Below, piece after piece: positions 12,395 to 24,759 of a stretch of 64,000 nucleotides of DNA. The position numbers and the translations under genes were made by a program. The notes under the pieces were generated by a model. The model had not been told where the DNA came from. It worked only from the letters and a program-made list of their open reading frames with translations, and ran no database searches. Source of the DNA: Heterobilharzia americana (taxonomy: Eukaryota; Platyhelminthes; Trematoda; Strigeidida; Schistosomatidae); the NCBI GenBank assembly GCA_944470555.2, contig OX104132.1, positions 20,692,284 to 20,756,283 on the forward strand, written 5' to 3'. Position 1 is the first letter of the stretch. Every line of letters starts with the position of its first letter.

Positions 12395-12685
12395 TGGTTG
12401 TATTCCAGGTTGGTATTCATCATGAACTGATATTAGTTGGAGGAAGACTGGAAACTTGTGAGTACTGGACAGCTGTTTCGTCCCACTAGCATGGGACTCC
12501 TCAGCAGTGGGTACCTATGACCCCACCATGGATAGAACCCAGGACCTTCAGGTTTCACGCCGGGATCATATCTGCGTACTGCTGAAAAGTCCCATACTGG
12601 GACGAAACAACTGTCCAGTCCTCCCAGGTGTCCAATATTCCTCCAACTAATGTCAGTTCATGATGGATACCAACGTGGAATCACT
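12395..12685. repeat. SINE-B inverted pair, ribozymes outward
   Basis: A minus copy (12395-12545) and a plus copy (12560-12685) are mirror images: catgaactgatattagttgg on the left, ccaactaatgtcagttcatg on the right. The left ribozyme is intact. The right one has CTGAAAA instead of CTGANGA. Confidence 0.88.
12464..12508 (-). ncRNA. Hammerhead ribozyme, SINE-B type, intact core
   Basis: On the minus strand the order is: helix I 5' strand ACTG; CTGAGGA (matches CUGANGA); a six-base-pair helix II (GTCCCA/TGGGAC); GAAA; a self-complementary ACAGCTGT that can form a minimal stem III; cleavage triplet GTC; and CAGT closing helix I. All invariant core bases are present. Predicted cleavage is between 12468 and 12467. 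It sits at the outer end of a SINE-B copy. Hammerheads with a tiny stem III are known in schistosome Smalpha; activity of this copy is inferred. Confidence 0.75.
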
Positions 12686-12744
12686 AATTCCCCACAAACC
12701 TTCAAATTAGATAGCTGAATTGTTTAAATGTTCAGTTTGATAAA

Positions 12745-12935
12745 TATTAGTTGGATGAAAACAATGGGCAGGAAACCCTCCTCAACTAGGGTTTCGTTTT
12801 TTCCAGCACTCGTCAGCAAGGAGCATCTTCAACCTCTATGGAATTGATATCCCGCGTCACTCAGTGATGCAGTCAGAGATGTTACCACTGAGCTATTTGG
12901 GTCATGACTGACCTCCTGAAGGACTGAACTAGACC
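12745..12935 (-). repeat. SINE-C copy with hammerhead-like module
   Basis: On the minus strand, a tRNA-like head (tagctcagtggtaac) is followed by CTTGCTGACGAGTGC and, about 12 bases on, ACGAAACCCTAG. CUGACGA and GAAA are present, but helix II is weak. Confidence 0.65.
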
Positions 12936-13344
12936 TGTGCTTTACTTTTCACTGTGAGTATATTCATATTAACGCAACTGGACTAAAGTTGCTAAGTAAG
13001 CTTAAAAACGCCAGCGAAGGAGGATGAACATGTCAAAAGTTGACTGATAAAGATGTCTCATTACTGAATGAGTTTTGACATTTGGCGATCGGTCTTGTGA
13101 GGAGTCATCATAATCAGTTCAAAGTGAAAGTGACCAATAGGGGGTAGATTGTCACACAATAATAAAAACCATGTTGATTTTGTAGTTTATTTGTAGCCAA
13201 ATTTCATTTTGGCTCTCATTTTGCCTAAATGACAAACCGTATCGATCGATTCGTTAATTTCAGCTACTTTTATGGAGTAAGACACGATTTGACTATGACG
13301 AGGCCATGGTTTCCCCATGTTTGTTAACAGAATGTCTGAATATG

Positions 13345-13940
13345 AGTTTTTAGGTTGGAATTCATCATGAACTGTTATCAGTTGGAGAAGTATTGGAAAC
13401 CTGGGAGCACTCAACAGCTGTTTTGTCCTACTGTTATGGGACTCCTCAGAAGCGGGCACCCATGACCCCTCCCAACCAGGGATGGAAACCAGGACCTTCA
13501 GGTTCCGTGACTAGTGCATAACCATTCAGCCACTGGGTGGGAATTCAGTGGTCAAAATTTCCTACTCCTGTCATTTCACGACATAGTGAGGGAGGTGATT
13601 CCCCAAGTTCCAATAAGAAGTTGTGACCAGTGGAGTCAACTAAGTGGAAGATGAGGACAGTTACTCAACAACGACATTAGATGTAGGTCGTGTTATATCG
13701 TGATTGACAGAAGTAGGAAATGTAGACCATTTGGTTCCAAACCAATGGCTCAATGATAAGTCGCTGGCCACGGGCCGTGAAGGTCCTGGGTTCGAGCCCT
13801 TGCGGTGCAAGGTCATGGGTGCGTGCTGCTGAGGAATCCCATACTAAAACGAAACAGCTGTCCATTGTTATCAGGTTCCCACTGTGCCTTCAACTGATGA
13901 CAGTCCATGATGAATTCCAACCTAAAAAATTAATTCGTAA
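13345..13940. repeat. SINE-B inverted pair
   Basis: A minus copy at 13345-13640 and a plus copy at 13690-13940, the latter with A-box-like tggctcaatgataag and B-box-like gggttcgagccc. The left ribozyme has AAAA for GAAA; the right has a broken helix II. Confidence 0.85.
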
Positions 13941-15530
13941 ACCTCTGCATAAAACCTCCAGATGAATATGAATTTGTCTAAGAGAAGAAATGGCGGTAAG
14001 AAAGAGAGGTATCGACCTTGAGTCAAAGCTTCCATTGACTGAATTGATCTCAGTTACACTTTTACTAATGTCGCAGTCTATCAAAAGTTTATCTCAAAAT
14101 TTCATCATTTTCAAGTTTTCTAAGGTAGAGAAAGCATGGCTAATTCTATCAATGAGCAAAAGCCTTATCTTTGGTTATTAACAGACTTCACTGATGTACC
14201 AGATAAAAGAGAAGAAATGCGGTTTTGCGATCGTGTGCACATTCGTACAGGATGTGATGAGTCACACCTACTGTGAGATTACCCAACTTCCCGAACCTCG
14301 GTAGGCGCAGGGGAATTCAATCAGTCACTCAGTGGTTGAAGGTAGTCTCCCTAAACTAATGAGTAGCAGCTCCATAAAGAAACACATACGGTGCGGACTG
14401 CAAGCATGCAGCATAGAAACGTCAGTGAATCTGGCAAATGGTCATAAGATATGCTACTGATATACTATTTACAATGCAGTTGGCACTGTCAACATTTTCT
14501 CTACTCATTAATATTACGTCTAACGTAAAGTTGACAAATAATGTGATGTGCAGTATTCTTCATTGGGTTGTTGATATGGTGGTTTATAGACGAAGCGAAA
14601 TGGTTACCAGTGGGTAACCCATATGACTGACTATCTAACCCTTAATGTCGCATAGCACAAATTGAATACTTTCGATTATGCCTCCTCAGTGACGCGACAC
14701 TGTGGTTTGGTCTTAGATATTGACAGTCAATCGTTAGGAGGTCTAGATTGACCTGAATTTCATCTTTATTCACAATGTGTTTCGAAAGCGATTAGAAAAG
14801 TGGTGATCCCTCTGTAATAGGAACCTATGACATTCAGTACTGAAAATAGGGACTGAGGTATTCAAGCCCCGATCATTCCCTTCTGTCACTTGTAGGACTG
14901 AATTATGTACACCAATTTAACAAGATTCATCTGTTAACCTGCTGTCGGTATCATTTTAACTCGTAAATTGTGTAAATAGAAAATCTGGAAACGATTATTT
15001 AATCTTTTGCAAGATCCACCGGGGTGAAGGCACCCGTGTGGTTGTGCCACAGGATGAGACTGTATACCATCCTGGTTTTAAAAAGCCTAGATGTGTATTC
15101 TGTTCTCTTCTGAAAAATCAATGTATAAATATCCGTTCAAATGACGGATATGTATAATACTGTGAATTTTAAACTTCGCCTGGTTAACTAGTTCACTAGT
15201 TACTAGCCGGTCCTAAGCCCGGAGTAAAGAGGGAAGGTTGGGCGTAGGGCTAGCAACCCTACCCCGTAAAACCAATCCAACCACCAAAGAAACTTCAAAG
15301 CACAATCAAGACAATGAACTTAACATTATTTTTTTCTACAAATCAACACTGAAGGGGGTCGATAAGAGTTATGCAAACACACACACACACACACACACGT
15401 ATGCATGTGGTAATTGTCACTAGATTTTCCACTGATAAAATGGTACTCAGCAGATGGCTATCTTCGTTTTTCTTTTTCAATTTCTTATTCATCCCTGTAA
15501 GTTCCGTATTCCGAGTGAATCCTCATTAAA
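13940..15530. other. Intergenic DNA with a short (CA)n array
   Basis: (CA)n at about 15376-15398. Nothing else is supported. Confidence 0.45.
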
Positions 15531-15990
15531 GTAGCATTCACCACGAACTGATATCATTTAGAGAACCATTAAAAACCTAGGAGGACTGAACTACCTCTTC
15601 ATCCCACCTTTATGAGACTCCAGAGCAGTACAGTCATCCAAGGGATCGAACTCATGACCTTCAGTTTTCACAGCGAATGGGTTAACCATTCAGTCACTGA
15701 GTTGGAGTTCTATGGTCCACAGTTCCCTGTTTCTGCCAATTCGTGATATAGCGCGACCATCAACTAAAGTCTTCAGTTGGTATCCACTTCATTTCGAAAT
15801 GGTTCATTAGAACTTCAGGAGATCCATTTTCATCTAGAGGCTTAATTAAGATTGACTGATTTGAAAGCGTTTTTCGTCATGGATTGACATCAACTGGAGA
15901 ACCAACAAAAGTCTGGGAGTACTGGTTAACTGTTCCAGTCTTCTTTGTGACCCTTCAACAGTCCACACTCCTGATTATTCAAGAATTTGA
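15530..15990 (-). repeat. Two SINE-B copies in the same orientation
   Basis: A degraded copy at 15530-15730 and a partial at 15875-15990, both minus. Neither ribozyme is intact. Confidence 0.7.
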
Positions 15991-16650
15991 ACTGAAAACA
16001 TCAAGGTTGTCCAAGAGCACCAATGGATTGACTGCTGTGTATTCTATATTATTGTTTGACATAGTTGGTCTAACGATCTACAGAAGATTTTCTGAATTGG
16101 AGAAACTTCATTAGGATGTAATTCACCAGTGAATAGGATTTTACTAGTCTCTGTATCCTTTCTTAAGTGCTGATACGTTTATATTCACTTTGGTGAATAA
16201 TTTCAATGCATAGTCAAAGAACCCTTACTCAAATTATGAGTAAAATTTCTTTTGAGAGTTGACCTCGATTTCACGCTCAGTTGTCACTACGCAGCAAGAA
16301 CATCTGACAGTCATCGTTAAACATCGATTTTCAACACGATGAAGCTCCCCTTTAATCTAGTTCAACTTGAACAGAGATGAGAATACTTGACTTGGCAGTC
16401 ATTGAGATCATAATGAACAGACAGTTATATATCACACATTCATGTGTCAGTTGGATGAAGTTAAAGACCGGTAGTCAACATTCCAGTTGCATAGCTTAGT
16501 TTGTAAGCCAACTGCGGGGCATCCTGAAGACTATCATCACTCAGGTTAATAAAATAGAAGAATGAAACTGATGTATCAATTTTCCAGAATTCAATGTAAA
16601 ACCTTTGTCAGTCTTTCCTTAACTTGGTGAACTTCCAGTTCTAGTCACCT
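15990..16650. other. Intergenic DNA, nothing recognised
   Basis: No feature that I can support. Confidence 0.4.
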
Positions 16651-16688
16651 ATTATTATTATTATTGTTATTATTATTATTATTATTAC
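16650..16688. repeat. (ATT)n array
   Basis: ATT triplets with one attgtt interruption. Confidence 0.9.
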
Positions 16689-16786
16689 CATTACTATTGT
16701 GATGGCGATGGTTAGCTGTTCTCTGAGGTTTGATATTTTGTCGGGGACACTTCAAAATCGAAGAAAAATCATGCTATTACCGTCTT

Positions 16787-17030
16787 TGACTGACTGACTG
16801 ACTGACTGACTGACTGACTGACTGACTGACTGACTGACTGACTGACTGACTGACTGACTGACTGACTGACTGACTGACTGACTGACTGACTGACTGACTG
16901 ACTGACTGACTGACTGACTGACTGACTGACTGACTGACTGACTGACTGACTGACTGACTGACTGACTGACTGACTGACTGACTGACTGACTGACTGACTG
17001 ACTGACTGACTGACTGACTGACTGACTGAC
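16787..17030. repeat. (GACT)n tetranucleotide array
   Basis: About 244 bp, essentially perfect. It gives a spurious Ser-Gln-Ser-Val ORF on the minus strand. Confidence 0.98.
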
Positions 17031-17264
17031 TCGGAAAGAAAAGTTTCTCACTCTTCTGATATTTGTGTTAGACATGACCTTGAAAATCAGTACCTCTGAT
17101 GTGTGTCCAACTGTCTTGTATGCTTCCAGAATGTTCTTCGGGCATTCATTCTATGATGTAACAAATCGCAGAATTCGTCCTAGTGATCGATATTGTCATT
17201 GCCTGAAATCAAGTAGACACCATCACAATGTCATGATTTGTTCTGATAGATAAACACTTTTTTC

Positions 17265-17720
17265 TGAAAGCAGTTTTTATTGCAGAACCATTGAAGACCC
17301 GGGAGCATTAATATAGCAGTTTTGCATCATTTTGTCACTCTTCAGCAGTGCGAGTGCCCAAGAGTTGTCAGTCAATGATGGAAACTATTGTGAAATCAGC
17401 AAAGCCCTACAAACCGCCTGTCTGAACTACCATCCATCGTTAATCACTAACAGGTTTCAGGACAGATTTCTCATAGTTCTAATAGGAAGGTGAGATCTCT
17501 AGGGTTAACCAAGTTGGCGGCGTTTGAGAGCCCATTGATGACATCAGATGATGTGGTTACATCATGAGTTGACAGAAGTAAGAAATATTGAACCATTATA
17601 TTCAAATCGACTAATTAAATTGCAATTTTAGTGTCCCGAGTGTGCACTCCTGATGAGTCGTATTCTAGGACGAAACAGCTGTTGATTCAGTGCTTCTTTG
17701 ACATCACAGTGCCATACAAA
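17265..17720. repeat. SINE-B fragments
   Basis: A minus fragment at 17275-17360 and a plus hammerhead half at 17640-17700. The latter has CTGATGA, GAAA and the ACAGCTGT palindrome, but a GTT cleavage site and extra bases before helix I closes. Confidence 0.65.
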
Positions 17721-17754
17721 AACATTATTTCGCATAAGTTTTGTAAGTTTAAAA

Positions 17755-17890
17755 TGGAAACTTATACTAGATGATGATTAAAGGTGATGTGAAAATGAAA
17801 GTCAAGCGGGGGTTCGAACCAGCGATCTCTGGATTGTTATCTTGCTGGTCTACTATATGAGAGTTTCAAAACCCAGTTGCAGACCTGATG
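17755..17890 (-). repeat. SINE-D copy
   Basis: Reversed tRNA-like head with B-box-like ggttcgaaccagcg. No ribozyme seen. Confidence 0.65.
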
Positions 17891-18304
17891 TTACACATAA
17901 GAACTAATTTTCCAAGTTTTTAGTGATATTTCGAGTAAAAATTATTGACTGTGATCAATGATTAATTTGTTGATTTTTTCAATTTTTTTTCATGAACTCA
18001 TTGCACAAACTGAGGTCATAGATTTTATTAAACCACAATTTTCTTATCAAAGTGAAGGTAGACATGATCATATCTACCTATATACATGATTGTATTCGTG
18101 TAGATAGGTATATTTATACATCACTGATAACAAATGATTATATAATCGAACATACGTTTATCGTTATGATGAAATTTTCCTACTTGATCTAGGTTTATTC
18201 AATTGAACTAACTTAAAGTATTAGTTAGATCATGTGACTTTGAGTTTAAATTTCCTAATCAACGTAATTTTGAATTTTGACAAAAACTTACAAATTGATT
18301 TCAT

Positions 18305-18440
18305 CGACTAGATGATATTGGGGACTTGATTGAAGATGAAATGAAAATTTGGACCGTAACCGGATTCAAACTAGCGACATCTAACTTACCGACTAGGTAC
18401 TCTACCAACTACTGATCACATCCTAATTTCACTTAGAACA
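18305..18440 (-). repeat. SINE-D copy
   Basis: Reversed B-box-like attcaaactagcg and actctaccaacta. Preceded by a gattgaagatgaaatgaa stretch shared with other D copies. Confidence 0.65.
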
Positions 18441-18499
18441 TGTAGACTTTTGACTCAGCTGCTACATGAATTCATGATACGTAAACCAGGATTAGAAAA

Positions 18500-19261
<762 letters not shown>

Positions 19262-19262
<1 letters not shown>

Positions 19263-19885
19263 ATAAATAAATAAAAAGTCTTCATTCATAGTACAATAGG
19301 ACTGCCTGGTCGGCCAAGTCCTCATCTCCCAATCCAAATCGCGCTGATTTGCAGGTTAGGAATATCATACTGATTATCAATATGACTATCTGACTTGATG
19401 ATGGTTTAGCAGACTGGTATTATTGATGCAGACTGATAATTCTAGGTGGGACCCTGATTCTCAACTGGATTTCAGCCAATTATCTCCTGTCAGTACGTTT
19501 CGTCAACACAAACTACTAGTTGAGAATTAAGAAGGTTACCCGCTGATAAGGTTAGATGATGTTGGTTATGGTGGTGATGGTCAAGCAATATAACGAACAG
19601 ACAGGATTAAAAAACAGTGGATTATCAGATTTCAGGACAACCGTTTTTGAATGGTGACATGTTTGGAGAGAAACCCGATGGTAATAGGTTAAGTCGCTCA
19701 AGGGGGAGACAACGATTATTCCCTCCTACCATGTTTTCAATGGTCATTTAACTGTTGTTATTGCCTGATAAAAATAAGGGGTGTCTTTAAGTCCCACCAT
19801 AGCAACGATGTAGATGACCAACTGAATTTCTGCATTTCGTCTGGAAAGGCAGATTTTCATCAAATAGGGTGGTCTAATTGGTTAT
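19262..19885. other. Intergenic DNA, nothing recognised
   Basis: No supported feature. Confidence 0.4.
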
Positions 19886-20425
19886 TTCTCAGCACTCAGC
19901 ATATGGAACAAGATCCGGATTTTCAACACCAATTCAGTCAAGTCAATGCTTCCATGTGATGGTTCACAGACCTGACGCATTACGAAAAGCATTCCCAACA
20001 AATTACAGATATTCATCAACAACCGCCTACGCCAGTTATTCAAGATCAGATGACCAGAATAATAAGAATAAACAACAAGGAACTCACTCTGACCTGACAA
20101 CGAATCAACCAACAACCTATCACCCAACAAAGATGTAGATGGATTGGATTGGGCATACACTGAGAAGGCCGACTGGGGACATCACGCACCGGGCCAGGCT
20201 GGGCCAGGCCAGGCACTCGAGTGGAATCCAAATGGGAAACAACGAGTTGGGTGTGTGAGGTGAGGGTGACATGGAGAAGATCGTGTGAAGAAGAAATGAG
20301 AGGTTGTAGGTTGTCGTGGGAGCAGGTTGGAAAGTTTGCAGAGAAGAGAGTGGAATGGAGATGTGCTACTTACTGAAGCCCTATATTCCACTAGGAACCC
20401 TAAGGACAAATAATAATAACAAATC
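19885..20425 (+). mobile_element. NLR-1 3' fragment, near twin of 25215-25738
   Basis: Translates to the NLR-1 C-terminal block (ALRKAFPTNYRYSSTTAYA, then IGHTLRRPTGDIT) and ends in aaggacaaataataataac. Nearly identical over about 500 bp to the copy 5.3 kb away. Confidence 0.88.
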
Positions 20426-21470
20426 CCTGCTTCATTATGAAAGTCATTAATATTACATCATTGTGTAAGATGAGAGTAATAATTATCACTATCTATTACG
20501 TCATCGTGTTCCAACTAGTATAAAATCGATACAGAGAATTGTTTTTATACTTTAGCCTCGTATCTAATTCCATTCACGAATCATCTTTTGTCACTCGTAC
20601 ATACGTCGCCCCCCCTGCCCCAACACTACTCAAACACAAATAACCAACTAGAATGAACCACTAATATTTCGTACTTGATGTATATCCTTACAAACAAACA
20701 ACTACGACCCCCCCCCCCCCACACACACACACACACAGGAGCTCAGACATGTAACTAACATTTGTCAACAAGATTGAGAACAGAAGTACTCAAATCGTCA
20801 TGAATAGTAGAAACTTAAAAATGAGTAAGCAAATACACCACTTTTAATTTGTTTACCTGTCATCATGTTGTTACGCTTTTTGTCACACACTGTAAACTTT
20901 ACTGACATACTGAAGTAGAAACCAGTATACAAAGCATAGTAGGTGAAAATAGTCAACAATGTGTTGTTTTTTATCCTTTCTTCTGAACCCCCTTTTCTTG
21001 ATCAATTATTATTTGTCTCCTCTGTTTGATTGAGTCAGTAATACCTAATATCTATATGTCTGAATCCTTTTCAATGTGAACTGAAGTTTCTCTAGTCTTC
21101 ACAAAATCTTGTTCTGATATATGTTTGTTTCTAGTTGAATTATTTTTCTATGTAGAAAATGCCAGAAGAATTGATATACTTCAACTCTGTGTGTGTATGT
21201 ATGTGAATGCACGTGTGGTTCATCTCTCGTCTTCTGCTTACTTCCTTTGTTCACGTGAACTGATGTACAAGTAATATTATCATATTGATTTACAACTCTC
21301 TGTGTGTTTTACTTAGCACTATGAACATGAAATCAATAAAGTTTATTCAATTACTGATAGCAACATGTTTCATGAATATGGATATGAATATTATTTTGAA
21401 GAATTAATAGAGATAAACTCTGACAAATTGTATCATGTTACAGTGGGTTATACACTTGATTAGCTGGTAT
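20425..21470. other. Intergenic DNA with a C/CA simple tract
   Basis: A poly-C then (CA)n tract at about 20709-20738. The rest is AT-rich with no feature. Confidence 0.45.
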
Positions 21471-21496
21471 GAGGATCACTAGCCCACCATCCATCT

Positions 21497-21751
21497 CAGT
21501 CAGTCAGTCAGTCAGTCAGTCAGTCAGTCAGTCAGTCAGTCAGTCAGTCAGTCAGTCAGTCAGTCAGTCAGTCAGTCAGTCAGTCAGTCAGTCAGTCAGT
21601 CAGTCAGTCAGTCAGTCAGTCAGTCAGTCAGTCAGTCAGTCAGTCAGTCAGTCAGTCAGTCAGTCAGTCAGTCAGTCAGTCAGTCAGTCAGTCAGTCAGT
21701 CAGTCAGTCAGTCAGTCAGTCAGTCAGTCAGTCAGTCAGTCAGTCAGTCAG
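21497..21751. repeat. (CAGT)n tetranucleotide array
   Basis: About 255 bp, essentially perfect. The same unit family as the GACT array at 16787. Confidence 0.98.
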
Positions 21752-22059
21752 ACTTGAATACTTTTCCACATGTGTTCAGTAGCTGCAATTCGTTAATGAA
21801 ATTCACCATTCCCGTAGAATGTGAACCTAAGATACCAAATGTTGATGTAGAGTTGACTAGAAAATGTGACTAAAAGTGAAGTAGGCAGACTTATGTAGAA
21901 CCCATGTGGGATGGTTACCTGTAAAACTTTCACAGCTGGGCGCATATAAACCCTTAAATAAAATCTAATCATATCACTTTACCGATACGACGAACGAATC
22001 TGCATTTATGATGCGCTACTCAGCAAACTTTTGATTAAAAACCTGTTTTCACCATACTT

Positions 22060-22195
22060 CATGAACAACAATAGAAAACCAAGACCTGACATACAGAACC
22101 CCAAACTCTGTGTGAAAAAGGTTCTTTGTATGAATTTCACATTCAAAGGTGATTCTGCCAATAATATGAAATTCTCCTAGAGGGAAACCCTCGGC
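22060..22195 (+). mobile_element. Possible retroelement coding remnant
   Basis: A 43-codon stretch (KPRPDIQNPKLCVKKVLCMN and FTFKGDSAN) resembles, from memory, the CVK...FxFKGD segment upstream of GIY-YIG in schistosome Penelope-like or related RT proteins. It is short and not proven. Confidence 0.35.
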
Positions 22196-23030
22196 AACAA
22201 CAACTTGATTAGTATTATCCCAGCATTCAATGTTTCATAAAAAACTTGAAGGACACACTTCAGTATTTGACCACTTCTATGAGCATCCACAAAGTCACCT
22301 GGTCTTGCTGAACCAGGTGTATCAGATTGTTCGTTGTAAATGTTATCTAAAAGGGTTCATGAGTGGTATACCAAGTGGTTACGATGGAATAAAAGTCGGT
22401 CAATCAGAAGTGATGTCACTAAACACGTGATCATCACGGGTAACTCCATCTGGACAATCTCCTCATCCAAAGTCAATTATAAGTTTTAGGGAAATTTCAA
22501 AAGACTGTATGTCTTCATACTTTTTGCATCTCTGAAGCTCTTGTCATCCACACTAGGAAATTTGAGCTATGTGCCTAGAAGAAAACTCCTCATCTCTTCA
22601 TTTTATTTATTTAAACTCTTTCGAAGCTCCTATTTCTATATGATTCATATCCCTTTTCTAAGTCAGTTCATACTTGAATTGCCAAATATTCTGTCTTGTT
22701 ATGCAACTTCTTATCCAACTTCAGTAGACTTTATGCAACTCCCCACATATTTAAATTAACCTTCACTTGTGGAAGAAAGTAATTCTCCGAATTCAGTAGC
22801 CTAGAGTTCGACGAAGTTCAACATTGATGTTGACCTACGTAGTTTTAAGGGAATAGCTAAGCTGAAGGCATACGGTGAAGCATGCATGCCATTTCATATT
22901 GTTGTCGTGTTACTTTGAGTTAATCGTATGCGATCGTTCAGTCATTTGTTTATTCAGCATGATCTGGTAAATACACCCCACTCCTATCTGGCTACTTGAT
23001 TGTTCTGTTTCTTTGTCTCACACTGATGGG
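22195..23030. other. Intergenic DNA, nothing firm
   Basis: Open frames of 66 and 72 codons (22230-22430, 22541-22759) lack a recognisable motif. Confidence 0.4.
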
Positions 23031-23034
23031 CATT

Positions 23035-23400
23035 CCATGCGTTGACAAACTTCAAAAGCATCACTGAGCTTCCCATTGTGAATTACTTGGCATGTGGCAC
23101 CTTCATGTAGTTGTTGAGTGAGGCGGATAAAGGTTTGCGGTACTCCGTAGTAATGAAGCAGTTTCCAAATTACCTCTCGGTAGACGCTGTCAAAGGCCTT
23201 CTCAAAGTCGGTAAAGTTGAGGTAGAGAGCTGATTGCCATTCTATACTCTGTTCTATGATGATGCGAAGCGTTGCAATTTGGTCGGCACATGATTTGTAC
23301 TTCCTGAAGCCTGCCTGTTCCGGTCGTAGTTTTGAACCCAGTGCATTCTTTAGCCTCTCCAGGATGATGCGGCTTAATATTTTACTTGGAGACATACAAC
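23035..23400 (-). mobile_element. NLR-1 reverse transcriptase fragment
   Basis: On the minus strand: KILSRIILERLKNALGSKLR, AGFRKYKSCADQIATLR, then FTDFEKAFDSVYREVIWKLL (RT motif A region with its Asp) and CQVIHNGKLSDAFEV. It is open over about 120 codons, so fairly young, but cut at both ends. Confidence 0.92.
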
Positions 23401-23494
23401 CAATGAAATAAAAAAAAACGATACGATACCCATTTCGAAATGAGAGACTATCATAACTAATTGGTCTGGTGGATGACACTTTAGCGTTTCAAGC

Positions 23495-23620
23495 GATTTG
23501 CCTGTGGGAAAAACATCGCTCATTAAGAGGCAGGTACATGTAGCTGACGAGTCCCAAATAGGGTGAAACACATGTCCTGAATTCCACTGTTAGCCACTAG
23601 CTATCATTAATAAAAGCATT
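23495..23620 (+). repeat. SINE-A hammerhead half
   Basis: CTGACGA, GAAA and a GTC site are kept (23542-23585). Helix II ends in a G-U pair and helix I is mismatched. Confidence 0.75.
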
Positions 23621-23889
23621 TGATCAATTAAAGAGACAAAATGCGGCTGAAAGGAAGAAATGTCGTTGTTTCTTACAAACTCAGTTCACATACTTCACTT
23701 GACTGACAGAGGGAAAACGAAAATTCTTCCTCAGCTGTGTAATAGAACACTTAGTAAACGTAAGACACTTGGCTTCTTTCTGTCAAGAAACCGTACAAGA
23801 GATAGGAAAGGTACTGAGAATACAGTACATGTGGGTGTAACCGAATTATTAGGAATTCAGAAAAAGTACGTATAACTTCTCTCTTTGTC

Positions 23890-24260
23890 ATGACCATCGT
23901 GAAGGATTGGGTCAGGATGGCTACACCAAGACGTCGCACTAGTCTATGAAGTTCCTGATTTGTAGTCTGAGTCGAATGGGCAGATTTAGATCGCCTGGCT
24001 GACTGGGGTCTGCGAAACGATAGGAGACATTGGTTGAGGACTCTTGGTGATATGGTTGAAAATCGATCACAGTGACGCAGATGTTTCCACTACTTGACAC
24101 CTTCTGAAGCTTGAATAACCTCACTAACCATTATCTTGAAGTTGTATATTTTTCCACATTACTTTATCTTCTTTGATATCAGTTTTATTCTATCCACCTG
24201 TTCTTCGTGTACCACTGTGAAGTGTGGCGACTTGAGCCATCCACCTGTGTGCGAAGTTCT
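23890..24260 (+). mobile_element. NLR-2 non-LTR retrotransposon 3' end
   Basis: Shares with 54370-54640 and 60870-61260 the ggttgaggactcttggtgat block, the cagatgt...cactacttgacacct block and the ccattatcttgaag ... ctgttcttcgtgta tail. Confidence 0.7.
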
Positions 24261-24539
24261 ACGTTGATTGTCTGTCCGTCTCGTAAAAACCAAAATGCAT
24301 TGAGCAGAGCTGCGTACATTCATACAGTAGGTAATGAGCCACATCCATTGTGTGACGGCTAATGATAATACTTGACTGCCAAAACCTCAGCAAGCCAAGT
24401 GATGTTCAAACCCACTACTAATTAATTGATCATCTCCGTAAACCAATAAGCTACAGCTTCACTTGTGCAGAATGAGGTTGGTTTAAACGACACTGTGCGT
24501 AGTGAATAGACAAAGATTATCTGAAACATGTATAATGTA

Positions 24540-24625
24540 CTAATGATGGATAGTGTCTAGCAGTGGAGTCCCCTGCTTCGTCCGACACGGGACTCGTCAG
24601 CTGGATGGGTGTAAGTTTATTGTTG
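24540..24625 (-). repeat. SINE-A hammerhead fragment
   Basis: CTGACGA with a good GTCC/GGAC helix II on the minus strand, but GAAG replaces GAAA. Confidence 0.65.
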
Positions 24626-24759
24626 TTATTTATATTGTTCCGTCGATGAATTGACGACATACATCTCATGACACATCAAAATTCATCATCGTACCATCCT
24701 TTTTTGGTCTGTTTCTTAGTATTTTCACACATTCACTGGATAACCTTTCGGACATAACT

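Noticed and set aside
16752..17075. 107-codon Ser-Gln-Ser-Val ORF on the minus strand (and its twin at 21469-21873, plus)
   Set aside because: Pure translation of GACT/CAGT microsatellites. All frames are open because the unit has no stop; no start context or flanking exon.
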